A stretch of DNA of 64,000 nucleotides, from contig NZ_JALJRK010000006.1 of the NCBI RefSeq assembly GCF_024519725.1, positions 62,001 through 126,000 of the forward strand. The letters run 5' to 3'. Below, in pieces: positions 1 through 8,338 of the stretch. The translations under genes and the position numbers were made by a program. The notes under the pieces are model-generated. The model made no database searches, was not told the origin of the DNA, and saw nothing but the letters and a program-made list of their open reading frames with translations. Every line of letters begins with the position of its first letter. Positions within the stretch are counted from its first letter, which is position 1. The DNA is from Microvirga sp. Mcv34 (GTDB lineage: Bacteria > Pseudomonadota > Alphaproteobacteria > Rhizobiales > Beijerinckiaceae).

Positions 1-312
1 GATGTGCAGGGGGCCTTCCCATTCGGCCACAAACGTGCGGAGGCTCCCTTGATCGGACAAGTCGAGACGGCGGACCCGAACAGCGGCATTGCCTGTCGAC
101 GACCGGATTCCGGCAGCCGTTTCCTCACCCGCTTCTACGTTTCGCACTCCCAACGTGACCTCGGCTCCGGCTCCCGCCAAAGCTCGCGCGGTCTCGATCC
201 CAATGCCGGAGGACGCGCCCGTCACGACAACGCGCTTTCCCGCCAGGTTGACATCGGCCACGACCTCAGCAGCGGTCGAGCCAAATCCAAAAGGTGTTGT
301 AACGAGCGTCAT
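1..312 (-). CDS. Short-chain dehydrogenase/reductase, N-terminal part (runs off the window)
   Basis: The minus strand reads an open frame from an ATG at 312 to the left edge, giving 104 residues with no stop. Residues 23-37 hold a Rossmann nucleotide-binding motif (LAGKRVVVTGASSGIGIETA; TGxxxGIG) typical of SDR oxidoreductases. A conserved LDLSD acidic motif follows near residue 86, so this is a classical NAD(P)-dependent SDR. The catalytic YxxxK lies outside the window, so substrate cannot be judged. It is divergent from a LysR regulator 125 bp away, a common arrangement for a regulator and its target. Confidence 0.85.
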   Translation of the reverse strand, partial: MTLVTTPFGFGSTAAEVVADVNLAGKRVVVTGASSGIGIETARALAGAGAEVTLGVRNVEAGEETAAGIRSSTGNAAVRVRRLDLSDQGSLRTFVAEWEGPLHI

Positions 313-437
313 TGTTGATTCCTCTGTGTGGTGGGTACGGCGCTTTTGATCAGCCGAAGCCTGGTGCATAGCTAAATCCCTCCCACTCATGCGATAAGCA
401 GGATAAGTTCGCATGAGGCGATGCAGGAAATCGAACA

Positions 438-1337
438 ATGCCGCGCACTGGTCTGGTCGAGCTGAATGCTGTTGTCGCGGTCGCCTCCCATCGCAGCTTC
501 CGGGCTGCGGCGACGGAGCTTGGGATGTCGCCGTCGGCTCTGAGCCACGCCATTGCGGCGTTGGAGCAGCGGATGGGTGTCCGGCTGTTCAATCGTACGA
601 CCCGGAGTGTGTCGCTCACGGAGGCCGGTGAACAGTTCCTGGCCAAGGTCGGGCCGGCACTGCGCGAGATCGCGGAAGCCATCGACGCGACAAACGTGTT
701 TCGGGACAGCCCCGCCGGCACCCTGCGGCTCAACATGTCGGAAGGAGCCGCCCGGCAGCTCCTGACCCCTATCGTGCTCGAGTTCATGCGGCGTTACCCG
801 CAGATGCACGTCGACCTCGTGACCCAGGGCCGTCTGGTCGACATCGTCGCCGAGGGGTTCGACGCCGGGATCCGCTTGGCTGAGGCAGTGCCGCAGGACA
901 TGATCGCGATTCCCTGTGGGCCGGAGCAGCGATATGCCGTGGTCGGATCCCCAGTCTACTTCGACAGCCACGCACGTCCAAAAACGCCTGGGGATCTTGT
1001 CGCGCACGAATGCATCCGTGGCCGCCTGCCGAGCGGTGCTATGCTCAAGTGGGAGTTTGAGAAGCGGGGCGAACAGATGGTGGTTGACGTGAAAGGGGCG
1101 CTCACCCTCGATCATTACGAGCTCTGGATCGAAGCCGCCCGGGAAGGTGCCGGGTTGGCTTATGTCAACGAATGGTCCGTATCCCATGAGATTTCGTCAG
1201 GGCGACTGATCCGAGTCCTTGAGGACTGGACGCCGCCGTTCCCTGGCCTTTCGCTCTATTACCCAGGTCACCGGCACGTGCCGGCCGGCTTACGGGCGTT
1301 CATCGGAATCATCAGGGAGGCTGTCTCACGACGTTGA
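438..1337 (+). CDS. LysR-family transcriptional regulator
   Basis: This 299-residue protein has the LysR layout. An N-terminal winged helix-turn-helix (about residues 1-62, with [19 protein letters not shown] and a [10 protein letters not shown] wing) is followed by a periplasmic-binding-like effector domain (about 90-295). Its length is normal for the family. The ATG at 438 has an AGGAAA-type ribosome site about 9 nt upstream. It is transcribed divergently from the SDR at the left edge, which is its likely target. It belongs to the CrgA/DmlR-like branch by general appearance; the effector is unknown. Confidence 0.9.
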   Translation: MPRTGLVELNAVVAVASHRSFRAAATELGMSPSALSHAIAALEQRMGVRLFNRTTRSVSLTEAGEQFLAKVGPALREIAEAIDATNVFRDSPAGTLRLNMSEGAARQLLTPIVLEFMRRYPQMHVDLVTQGRLVDIVAEGFDAGIRLAEAVPQDMIAIPCGPEQRYAVVGSPVYFDSHARPKTPGDLVAHECIRGRLPSGAMLKWEFEKRGEQMVVDVKGALTLDHYELWIEAAREGAGLAYVNEWSVSHEISSGRLIRVLEDWTPPFPGLSLYYPGHRHVPAGLRAFIGIIREAVSRR

Positions 1338-1458
1338 TCGGTCCTCTCCCTGCAACCCGGAAGCTACCCAGGTCAGGAAGCGCCAGCGAGCCCGGTTGCA
1401 GAGGAATGCCGCGCGGGTGCTACCCTCATTGGTTGCAGCCAAGTCCCTGCTTGGTCAG

Positions 1459-2139
1459 TCAGGAACGCTCCAGGTCTGACCGGTGGTCACGGCTGCTGAA
1501 CGGAACCACACGATCGGATGCGGCGCCTTGCGGAACCGCTGTTCTTGCACAACGCCATCTGTGAGGCGTCTCACCCACGAGCCGCCTGAAGACGGTTGTG
1601 AAGTGCGACTGGCTCTGGAACCCAGAGTTCATGGCGACGTCGACGAGCGGAACGTCCGGGTTGAGCATCAGAGATTTGGCCAACTCGATCCTTTTGCCAA
1701 GCACGTAGTCATGCGGACGCCGGCCCATAGCGGCCTTGAACTGCTTGGCGAAATGCATCCGGCTCAGGCCGGCCGCCAAGGCGAGTTCCGGAAGGGTGAT
1801 GTTCCTGTGCAGATGCTCACGAATATACCGGTCCACGCGGCTCAAACGCCATTTTGAGAGCCCTTTCCCACCAAGGTCTGTTGATGGATGCGCGGCATTG
1901 TCGTGAGATCGGGTCTCTGAAGACCCAAGCACCATCTGGATCGCATCAGCCAGGATCGCCTTCAGCGTGCAATCCGATGCATGGGCTTGCTCCAGGGCGA
2001 GCGTCAATTGCCTGAGAAGTTTCTCCCCTATGGGTCCGGCGATCGGCGGCTCCGCTTCCAGCGGTAGAGCCTCCGACCTTTGCGCCCCGTAATGTCGGAC
2101 TGAGAGGGACTCGGTCTGCGCGCGCTGACTCACAAGCAT
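1459..2139 (-). CDS. AraC-family transcriptional regulator
   Basis: The 226-residue protein carries a C-terminal AraC/XylS double helix-turn-helix at about residues 105-205. It includes LPELALAAGLSRMHFAKQF and the second-helix signature VALNSGF-like VAMNSGFQSQSHFTTVFRR. The N-terminal part is short (about 100 residues) and has no recognisable cupin, so the effector domain is reduced or diverged compared with the usual 280-320 residues. No partner gene is obvious; the next genes on the same strand are a tautomerase and a DUF302 protein about 380 bp upstream. Confidence 0.82.
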   Translation of the reverse strand: MLVSQRAQTESLSVRHYGAQRSEALPLEAEPPIAGPIGEKLLRQLTLALEQAHASDCTLKAILADAIQMVLGSSETRSHDNAAHPSTDLGGKGLSKWRLSRVDRYIREHLHRNITLPELALAAGLSRMHFAKQFKAAMGRRPHDYVLGKRIELAKSLMLNPDVPLVDVAMNSGFQSQSHFTTVFRRLVGETPHRWRCARTAVPQGAASDRVVPFSSRDHRSDLERS

Positions 2140-2516
2140 CGAAACGTCTCCTTCGTAGCGGATCGTCTTGGGCCCGAGGACCTGACGTTAGCTCCGACGA
2201 AGCGGTCGATCTGTTACTCTGGAGGACGCGTCTGTTAGCAATAGGCGCAATCGGCCTTATACCTAGGTATTGGTCATGATGCAGCCAGATCTTCGCCAGG
2301 CGCTTTGCCGGGTCCGGCGTGCTTAGCCACAATGCGCTGGAGCCCCAGAGTGTAGGCTTCAAGCGCAAAGACATCATGATCAGTGAGGGTCCAGGGACCG
2401 CGATTGATACACTCAGCCGTATGACCTCGCACGGCGGCGTGGCAATGGCCAATCGCTGCGGTGGCCAGTTGCCAGCGTTACGCTACCGGAAGGAAGGCTG
2501 CTCCCATGAGAGCAGG
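2140..2516. other. Intergenic stretch upstream of the AraC gene
   Basis: No convincing gene is seen. Open frames here are short and lack recognisable motifs. A minus-strand frame running into the AraC gene out of register has no AraC-like sensor domain. The only structure noticed is the 12-bp perfect palindrome at 2259-2270. Confidence 0.5.
2259..2270. promoter_or_regulatory. Perfect 12-bp palindrome, candidate operator
   Basis: ATACCTAGGTAT is self-complementary over 12 bases and lies 120 bp upstream of the AraC-family start at 2139. It could be a regulator-binding site, but no second copy or known consensus supports this. Confidence 0.3.
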
Positions 2517-2816
2517 TCAGATGCGCACGGGCGCTGCCTTGGTAAACTCGGCACGAGTGGTCGGGCGGCCGTCGATCGACTCGACGATGCTTTTTGAGCG
2601 CTCTAAGGACTCCATAAGGGACTTTGGGCCAGCAAAGGGCCGGCCGCCGATGTGCCAGCCATCCGGATGCAACTCTTCAATCAAGACCCACACGACTTCA
2701 CGGAAGGCCTCGGACCCCTCAAAGCGGACCATGACGTCGGTCAGAGCCTTGGCCATCTCATGTTTTTCCTCGGTTGAAAAGACGCCCTCGACGAGCTTCA
2801 CATTCACGAAAGGCAT
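2517..2816 (-). CDS. Tautomerase family protein (4-oxalocrotonate tautomerase-like)
   Basis: I start the gene at the ATG at 2816, giving 99 residues beginning MPFVNVKLVEGVF. In this superfamily the initiator Met is removed and Pro-1 is the catalytic general base, so this start is needed for activity even though the frame is open further upstream. The rest (STEEKHEMAKALTDVMVRF...VWVLIEELHPDGWHIGG) matches the beta-alpha-beta tautomerase fold. The protein is longer than the 62-residue 4-OT, like many uncharacterised family members. The natural substrate is unknown. It lies 40 bp downstream of a DUF302 gene, probably in one transcript. Confidence 0.85.
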   Translation of the reverse strand: MPFVNVKLVEGVFSTEEKHEMAKALTDVMVRFEGSEAFREVVWVLIEELHPDGWHIGGRPFAGPKSLMESLERSKSIVESIDGRPTTRAEFTKAAPVRI

Positions 2817-2856
2817 GGGATCCATCCTTGCTTTGGGGGTTGCCTGCTCAATTCTG

Positions 2857-3234
2857 TCAGGTTGGTGCTGCGAGAGCGTCAGCGATGACGGTTTCCGCTG
2901 ACGCGAGTCGCTCGGCCATGCCTCTCGGCAGGCCATGCTTGCCCTCGAGCGCTGTTGACGGATTGTAGGTCACGTAAACCCTCCCTTGCCGGTCCTCTCG
3001 AACCAGAACGCGGAGGGGGAGTTCGAGGGCGAAGTCCGGCGCTGCGAGCATCAGCGGTGTCCCTCCTTTTGGGTTGCCATACACGACGACGGTCGTTGGA
3101 GGCAGGTCTAGTCCGACCGAGCGGGCAGCCGCACGATGGTCGATTGTCACAAATACCCTCAGGTTTTTGCTCTCAAGCGTTGATTGCAACCGGATCAGAG
3201 TGTCGGCGAATGAATAAGGGCTTTCGAGTCTCAC
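2857..3234 (-). CDS. DUF302 domain protein
   Basis: The frame is open to 3450, but a GTG at 3234 has a GGAGG ribosome site five bases upstream. It yields a 125-residue protein, the usual size of a free-standing DUF302 domain. The family core is clear: SPYSFADTLIRLQSTL, then VFVTIDHRAAA, then YGNPKGGTPLMLAAPDFALELPLRVLVRED and a YNPSTALEGKHGL segment. Family function is not established; these small soluble proteins often sit near redox or stress genes. No signal peptide is evident from this start. It precedes the tautomerase gene. Confidence 0.82.
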   Translation of the reverse strand: MRLESPYSFADTLIRLQSTLESKNLRVFVTIDHRAAARSVGLDLPPTTVVVYGNPKGGTPLMLAAPDFALELPLRVLVREDRQGRVYVTYNPSTALEGKHGLPRGMAERLASAETVIADALAAPT

Positions 3235-3522
3235 GGCATCCTCCGCAGGGCTCCGCCGATCGAAGAGCAGTTCAGCACCACAGCCGTCGTCAGGGGCTTG
3301 ATTCCGACCGCAGTCAGGGCTGTTCGAGGCACCGGATTGCTCCCAGCCCATGATTCTGAACTGAGCCTTTGAGGTGCCTCGAGTCATCCGCGGACCTGCA
3401 ATAGCGGCATGATTGCATGCCTTAGCCGGGAGCGTCTTGCCGCAACGCATTGGTTTTGCGAATTTGCACGCCCAAGCACCCGCCGCTTACTGGAGAGCAT
3501 CTCGTCGGTGTCGAAGAGCTAT

Positions 3523-3546
3523 AAAGGCCGCTAAACGGCGGCCTTT
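3523..3546 (-). terminator. Hairpin terminator of the quinone oxidoreductase gene
   Basis: AAAGGCCGC and GCGGCCTTT form a 9-bp perfect stem with a 6-nt loop, 27 bp beyond the stop of the minus-strand gene ending at 3574. On that strand the stem ends in TTTATAG, a short U-rich tail. Confidence 0.6.
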
Positions 3547-3573
3547 CGAATCCATAGCGGTCGGTTTCGAATC

Positions 3574-4578
3574 TCACTTGTCCGCGATATTGACGATCAG
3601 CTTGCCGCTTGCGTCGCGATCTCGAATGGCCTGATAGGCTTCACCCACCGATTCCAGGGTGAAGTGGCGTTGATCGACACGGGGGGCGAGCTTGCCTGCC
3701 TCTGCCAATTGGGTTGCCTGACGCATGATCTCACCATGATGACTTCTTCCTTCGCCGGTCAGCAGAGGAAGCAATGTGAACACGCCGGAATAGGTTGCAG
3801 CACGAAAGGACAGCGGAGCCAAGGAATGCGTACCCCATCCCAGAATGCTCACAACATGTCCGAACCGGCGGATGGCTTGGAAGGATGCATCCAGCGTGGA
3901 ACCGCCCACGGTATCCAGAATGATATCGAAGCCTTTCCCGTTCGTGTATGCGGCGACGTAGTCCTCGACGGACATCGCATGATAGTTGATTGGGACAGCC
4001 CCGAGTTGCTCGATGTAGGGACTGTTGGCTCCAGAATCTGTTGCGAACACCTCGGCACCGCGAGCATGAGCAATCTGGACCGCGATATGACCAACGCCGC
4101 CAGCACCTCCCTGAATCAGAACTTTCTGCCCGGCCTGCACGTTGGCCCGGTCGACAAGCCCCTCCCACGCCGTGATGAAGATCAACGGCAACGCTGCGGC
4201 TTCCCGCATAGTCAGGTTCGCAGGCTTGGGCGCAAGCAGGTCAGCATCAACCGCCGCAAATTCCGCAAGCGACCCTTGGTGGCCGCCGACACCGCCGGTC
4301 ATGCCATAAACTTCGTCACCCCGTCGGAATTCAGTAACACCGGGACCAACCGCCTCGACGACACCCGCGAGGTCGATCCCCAGTATGGCCGGCAACGGGT
4401 GGCGGGCGTGAGCGGCTTGGCCCGCATGAATTTTGGTATCGAGCGGATTGACACCGCTGGCCATAATCCGAACGAGAACCTGGCCGGCTCTTGGTTCTGG
4501 ACGGGCGACGGCCTCCACACGGAAAGAAGCCCCATGGGTATCGAGTACCGCGGCCGTCATCACGTTTGCTGTGGACAT
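3574..4578 (-). CDS. Zinc-independent quinone oxidoreductase / MDR-family alcohol dehydrogenase
   Basis: The start is the ATG at 4578, preceded by AAGGAG; the frame stays open to 4662 but without a ribosome site. The 334-residue protein has the medium-chain dehydrogenase layout: an N-terminal GroES-like domain (GVNPLDTKIHAG, GIDLAGVVEAVG) and a Rossmann domain with IQGGAGGVGHIAVQIA, the NADPH-binding AxxGVG motif. Cys ligands for a structural zinc are absent, as expected for the QOR branch. It likely reduces quinones or reactive enones with NADPH in the cytoplasm. A LysR gene starts divergently 109 bp away and probably controls it. Confidence 0.88.
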   Translation of the reverse strand: MSTANVMTAAVLDTHGASFRVEAVARPEPRAGQVLVRIMASGVNPLDTKIHAGQAAHARHPLPAILGIDLAGVVEAVGPGVTEFRRGDEVYGMTGGVGGHQGSLAEFAAVDADLLAPKPANLTMREAAALPLIFITAWEGLVDRANVQAGQKVLIQGGAGGVGHIAVQIAHARGAEVFATDSGANSPYIEQLGAVPINYHAMSVEDYVAAYTNGKGFDIILDTVGGSTLDASFQAIRRFGHVVSILGWGTHSLAPLSFRAATYSGVFTLLPLLTGEGRSHHGEIMRQATQLAEAGKLAPRVDQRHFTLESVGEAYQAIRDRDASGKLIVNIADK

Positions 4579-4686
4579 GAATTGCTCCTTCTGCTTTCCG
4601 GCCACAAGGTGAGCGCAATGTTCTTGTTTGGAAACCGACAATGATGCACGCGATTCATTCATAAATGAATGAGCAGGAGAGCGCCC

Positions 4687-5553
4687 GTGGAGTGGAGCGA
4701 CCTACGCATCTTTCTGGCCATTGCCCGCGAGGGTACTCTCGGGGCAGCGGCGCGTAAGCTCGGGCAGAGCCAGCCAACGATGGGCAGGCGACTGCGTGCA
4801 CTGGAGCTGGATGTCGGCCACACGCTGTTTCAACGCACAGGTGACGGCTTCATCCTAACGGATGAGGGTAGTGCGATGCTCTCTCACGCCGAACGGATCG
4901 AGGAAGAGGTGCTGGCCATCCAGCGCCAGCTTTCAGGTCAGGATCAGCAGCTCGAAGGCGCCATCCGCGTCTCGTCCTCGGACTGGTTCGGGACCCATAT
5001 GCTGACACCGATCCTGGCCCAGTTCGCCCGCTTGCACCCACGTGTTGTCGTCGAGTTAGTGACGAGCGCACAACACCTCAGCTTAGTGCGGCGGGATGCC
5101 GACATGGCATTCCGGATCCGGCCATTCGATGATCCGGATGTTATCTCCCGCCGCCTCCTGCGCATTCCGTATGGTGCCTATATCAAATCGGGCTTGGAGC
5201 ACCCACGTGCTGGCGACGGGATCGGCACGCCACTGATCACCATGGATTCAGCGTTAGCGACCCTGCCGGATGCGGTCTGGTTAAAGCGAATGCTTCCGAA
5301 TGCTCACATCGTCTCACGGAGCAACAACAGGGACGTGCAGGGGCAGATGTGCGTCCATGGCGCTGGTGTCGCCGTCCTGCCGCGACCATTGGGGGATGCG
5401 CTCCACGGAGTGGAGCGCATCGACCTCGGTGAAGAGCCTCCCGACCGCGACACCTGGGTTGGCTACCACCGGGACATGAGACGGTTAGCCCGGCTCCGGG
5501 CACTTCTCGATCTCGTCATCGAAAAGCTGGCCGACACGAGTACCAGAGGCTAG
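4687..5553 (+). CDS. LysR-family transcriptional regulator
   Basis: An ATG at 4669 opens the frame, but the GTG at 4687 has AGGAG six bases upstream, so I take the GTG start (288 residues). The N-terminal winged helix-turn-helix is plain: VEWSDLRIFLAIAREG, then LGAAARKLGQSQPTMGRRLRALE. An effector domain follows from about residue 90. It is divergent from the quinone oxidoreductase and probably regulates it. The effector is unknown. Confidence 0.88.
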   Translation: MEWSDLRIFLAIAREGTLGAAARKLGQSQPTMGRRLRALELDVGHTLFQRTGDGFILTDEGSAMLSHAERIEEEVLAIQRQLSGQDQQLEGAIRVSSSDWFGTHMLTPILAQFARLHPRVVVELVTSAQHLSLVRRDADMAFRIRPFDDPDVISRRLLRIPYGAYIKSGLEHPRAGDGIGTPLITMDSALATLPDAVWLKRMLPNAHIVSRSNNRDVQGQMCVHGAGVAVLPRPLGDALHGVERIDLGEEPPDRDTWVGYHRDMRRLARLRALLDLVIEKLADTSTRG

Positions 5554-5579
5554 TGCCTCGTTCAGATTCGGTTTCTCAC

Positions 5580-6108
5580 ATGACGACGAGCGGTCTTAGG
5601 GCTTGTGCTGATCGCCGCTCCTGTGGATTTGGCCAAGGCGGGTGCTGCGTACGCCCAAGCCAAGCGAGCCGAGCCCGAGAAAACTGCACCTGAGAAAAGT
5701 CTGTACAAACGGTTCGGGGTGTCTTCGCCATCGCGGCGGCGCTAGATCACTTCAGCGACGCCGTTGTAAAGAACCCCATCGTCGGCCAGAGAAGTCCAAG
5801 GACCCGAAGTTGCGGGAATGGCACACGAAGCACCTGGATCGGCTGCCCGGCCCCAAGTTCATGCGGACGCTGTGGGTCTGCAACGCTGCAGGTGGGCCGT
5901 CCTAGTTCACGGCCACCAAGCCGGCGCGAAACTGCTCGGCCTGGGGAGGCGCGCCGCAACCTCCAGATCTCCCCCGCAGAATTCGATGATGTGGCTGCTG
6001 AACTCGAAGGGACCCTGGACGTCCTCAAGGTCCCGAAACGCGAGAAGGCTGAGGTCCCAGTTGCCTTCGCCGCTATAAGAACGAGGTCACGGCTGGTTAC
6101 GTCCGACG
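5580..6108 (+). pseudogene. Degenerate group 1 truncated hemoglobin
   Basis: Pieces of a group 1 truncated hemoglobin can be read in order on this strand, but in different frames. SLYKRFG begins near 5697; GVFAIAAALDHFSDAVVKNPIVGQ follows in the next frame. KSKDPKLREWHTKHLDRLPG then runs to FMRTLWVCNAAGGPS, which ends at an in-frame TAG at 5903-5905. FTATKP follows, and NLQISPAEFDDVAAELEG...VPKREKAEV runs to about 6070, with KNEVTAGY in yet another frame. A short Ala-rich stretch before SLYKRFG (AAPVDLAKAGAAYAQA) looks like part of a signal peptide. At least three frameshifts plus the stop make an intact protein impossible unless the assembly is wrong. It would have bound heme and O2/NO. Confidence 0.8.
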
Positions 6109-6187
6109 CTGAATCAGGCTCGCGGCCCGCCGATACGGGCTAAAGTTCAACATGATGTTCTCCTCATGTGAAGCGGTAGTGCCTAGC

Positions 6188-6919
6188 TTAAGGAGCGGAG
6201 CCGGCCGTATGTTGGTCCTGCTCCTGATCGAGGAGCAGGGTTTTGATGTCAGTGAGCACCAGATCCGGGTCGAGGAAGTCCAGGCTGTAGATGTTGCGGA
6301 TCTGGCCCGAGGCATCGATCAGGAAGGCGCGGAAAATGTGGTACAGCGGCCCGCCCGCTGCGTCGGGATTGGGCTTAGCGCTGACAACTTGCCCGTAGGC
6401 GGCGAGCACAGGCGCGAGTGCCGAGTGGTCGGGGGCCGTGAGGAAGAGCCATTCGGGAGCACCAGTTTCATCGGACCGCCAAGCCGCCGCATACTCAGCA
6501 AGGACGCTTGGTGTATCAAGGTCTGGATCAAAGCTCATCGAGACCAGATGCATACGCTGGGCCAACCGTGCGTCCTTGGCTGCGAGGTCTTGCAGAAGAG
6601 ACAACTGCAATGCCGCGGTCGGGCAGACGTCCCCGCAGCGCGTGTACATGAAAGCCAGGACGGTGATCCGCCCCTGAAGGAGGTCGGTCAGATCATGTTC
6701 TCGCCCCGTCTCATCCAGGACACTCCCCCCGGCCGCGGGTCGGATGGCCGGAAGCCGGTAGCTTCCAGGCTTCGGCAATGCAAAGGCGTAGCCGGTGCTC
6801 GGGCCGGTCGGCTGCCCCACGTCGGGGGCGCGCTCGTGCCGATCATGGGCTGGGGCTGTAAACGACGCTCCGCAGAGCAGGGCGGCCAGAATGAGACGGA
6901 TGATGGCAAGGCTCGACAT
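6188..6919 (-). CDS. SCO1/SenC family copper chaperone
   Basis: This 243-residue exported protein starts with a hydrophobic signal segment (MSSLAIIRLILAALLCGASFTAPA). It carries the SCO thioredoxin-like fold with the copper-binding YTRCGDVCPTA (CxxxC) and the distal conserved His in YHIFRAFLID. SCO proteins deliver copper or redox-tune copper sites in the periplasm, classically for CuA of cytochrome oxidase. Here the gene follows the methanethiol-oxidase gene on the same strand with a 69-bp gap. Such pairing is described for mtoX of Hyphomicrobium, so I infer it matures that copper enzyme rather than an oxidase. Confidence 0.88.
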   Translation of the reverse strand: MSSLAIIRLILAALLCGASFTAPAHDRHERAPDVGQPTGPSTGYAFALPKPGSYRLPAIRPAAGGSVLDETGREHDLTDLLQGRITVLAFMYTRCGDVCPTAALQLSLLQDLAAKDARLAQRMHLVSMSFDPDLDTPSVLAEYAAAWRSDETGAPEWLFLTAPDHSALAPVLAAYGQVVSAKPNPDAAGGPLYHIFRAFLIDASGQIRNIYSLDFLDPDLVLTDIKTLLLDQEQDQHTAGSAP

Positions 6920-6988
6920 CGGATTCCTCCCGGATTCCTCCCCTCGCGGGGAACAGGCGGGAGCCCTCGGGCGCCCGCCTGGGGATCG

Positions 6989-8338
6989 TCAGCTCGCGTA
7001 GAGCTTCGAGGAGCCGAACGTCATCATGTGCGGGCGCCCCAATCCCTCGTGCATGAAATCGACCTCGAAGCGCGGCGCCAGCTCCTTTCCGTCCCAGGTG
7101 TAGGCCTTCAGGAACTGTTCGCCGTCAGCGCCCGTCTTGTCCCAGTTTGAGAGAAGCGAGCTGGTGTAATAGAGGCGCTTTCCGTCCCAGCTCTGCGAGA
7201 CCATGTTGACCCCTCCGCCAATCTTCCTCTCGTAGATCTGCTTCGGCTTGTGGGGGTCAGAGACGTCAAAGACCCGGGTCATGCCGTCCATGAAGCTGTC
7301 GACGAACAGCGTCCTGTCGTCGGCGCTCAGGCTGATGTCAACGGGAACCGGCAGCTTGGCCGGATCGCCCACGTCCGCCACGGCTTCCGCCTTCCAGTCG
7401 CCGTCCGCGTCCTCGTAGACGAGCCACAGCTTAGAGGTGAGAGCCGTCGAGGTGAAGGCGTAGTTGTTATGAGGGCCCCAGGCCCAGCGGATCTCCAGCG
7501 GCGCGCCCGGAACGTTGAACACCTTCTTCGGCGTGCGGGCATGGAAGTCCCACAGAACCATGGTCTGACCGAAGTGCTTCATCGCCTCCTCATCCTTCAC
7601 CACCTCGCCGAGGGGGCGCATGTAGTTGCTGAAGCCAGTAAAGGACGAGGTGAGCATGACGTTCTTGCGCGGAAGGACCCGAGCGTCGTAGCCGTAGCCG
7701 TCGGCAACCCTCTCGACGACCGCGCCTTGGGTATTCTCTGCAGTCGGTAGCCAGTGCGTGGTGATATACTGCCCGTCATTGGTGTACTCGACCAGTCCGG
7801 TACGCCCGTCGTGGTTCTTGTTCGACAGCCCCGGGATCAGCATGCGCCCCGGCAGGGCATAGGCGCCATGCGCGCCGACTACGCCCCCGCTCTTTTCAAC
7901 GAAGTCGTCAATCGTCTTGACCAGCTTCGGATTGGCCGGGTCCGTCGCCACGTCAAAGATGTGGATCTTGCTGTCGGCCAAGCCTGCAACCCAGAAGTAG
8001 CGGCGGTCGTCCGTCAGCCCGCCGTGGTGGGCCTCGCCGCGCCCGCCGACCGAGTCCGAGTCGATCACCTTGCCGAAGGTCGGCGAGTCCTTGCGGACGT
8101 CGACGGTGACCACCTTGTCCTGCCCGTCGCCGACCCCCTCGACCCCGAGGGTCCAGACATAGACGAATTCCTCCTCGCCGGCGATCTTGGCCATGTACGG
8201 AGACTGGCAGGTCTCGTCAGCTTGAACTGGCTGACCGGCGAGCCATGCCCAGACGAGGGCGGCCGTACTCAGCAGAACCCGACGCATCCGGTTTCGCCGG
8301 ACCGATAATGGTAACGACAGAACCAAGATCCTCGTCAT
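6989..8338 (-). CDS. mtoX: Methanethiol oxidase (selenium-binding protein 56 family)
   Basis: The start at 8338 is set by a strong GAGGAGGGAG ribosome site; an ATG at 8287 would also leave a workable signal peptide. The 449-residue product has an export signal (MRRVLLSTAALVWAWLAGQPVQA) and the SBP56 beta-propeller. Motifs include GRGEAHHGGLTDDRRYFWVAG, IPGLSNKNHDGRTGLVEY, ARVLPRKNVMLTSSFTG and a C-terminal GLGRPHMMTFG. Bacterial periplasmic members oxidise methanethiol to formaldehyde, H2S and H2O2 and use copper. A SCO1/SenC gene follows directly, supporting a metalated periplasmic enzyme. The mauG gene found in the Hyphomicrobium operon is not here. Confidence 0.85.
   Translation of the reverse strand: MTRILVLSLPLSVRRNRMRRVLLSTAALVWAWLAGQPVQADETCQSPYMAKIAGEEEFVYVWTLGVEGVGDGQDKVVTVDVRKDSPTFGKVIDSDSVGGRGEAHHGGLTDDRRYFWVAGLADSKIHIFDVATDPANPKLVKTIDDFVEKSGGVVGAHGAYALPGRMLIPGLSNKNHDGRTGLVEYTNDGQYITTHWLPTAENTQGAVVERVADGYGYDARVLPRKNVMLTSSFTGFSNYMRPLGEVVKDEEAMKHFGQTMVLWDFHARTPKKVFNVPGAPLEIRWAWGPHNNYAFTSTALTSKLWLVYEDADGDWKAEAVADVGDPAKLPVPVDISLSADDRTLFVDSFMDGMTRVFDVSDPHKPKQIYERKIGGGVNMVSQSWDGKRLYYTSSLLSNWDKTGADGEQFLKAYTWDGKELAPRFEVDFMHEGLGRPHMMTFGSSKLYAS

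Noticed and set aside
1946-2452. 168-codon minus-strand frame overlapping the AraC N-terminus
   Set aside because: It is out of register with the AraC gene and shows no sensor-domain or other family motif; most of it is a shadow.
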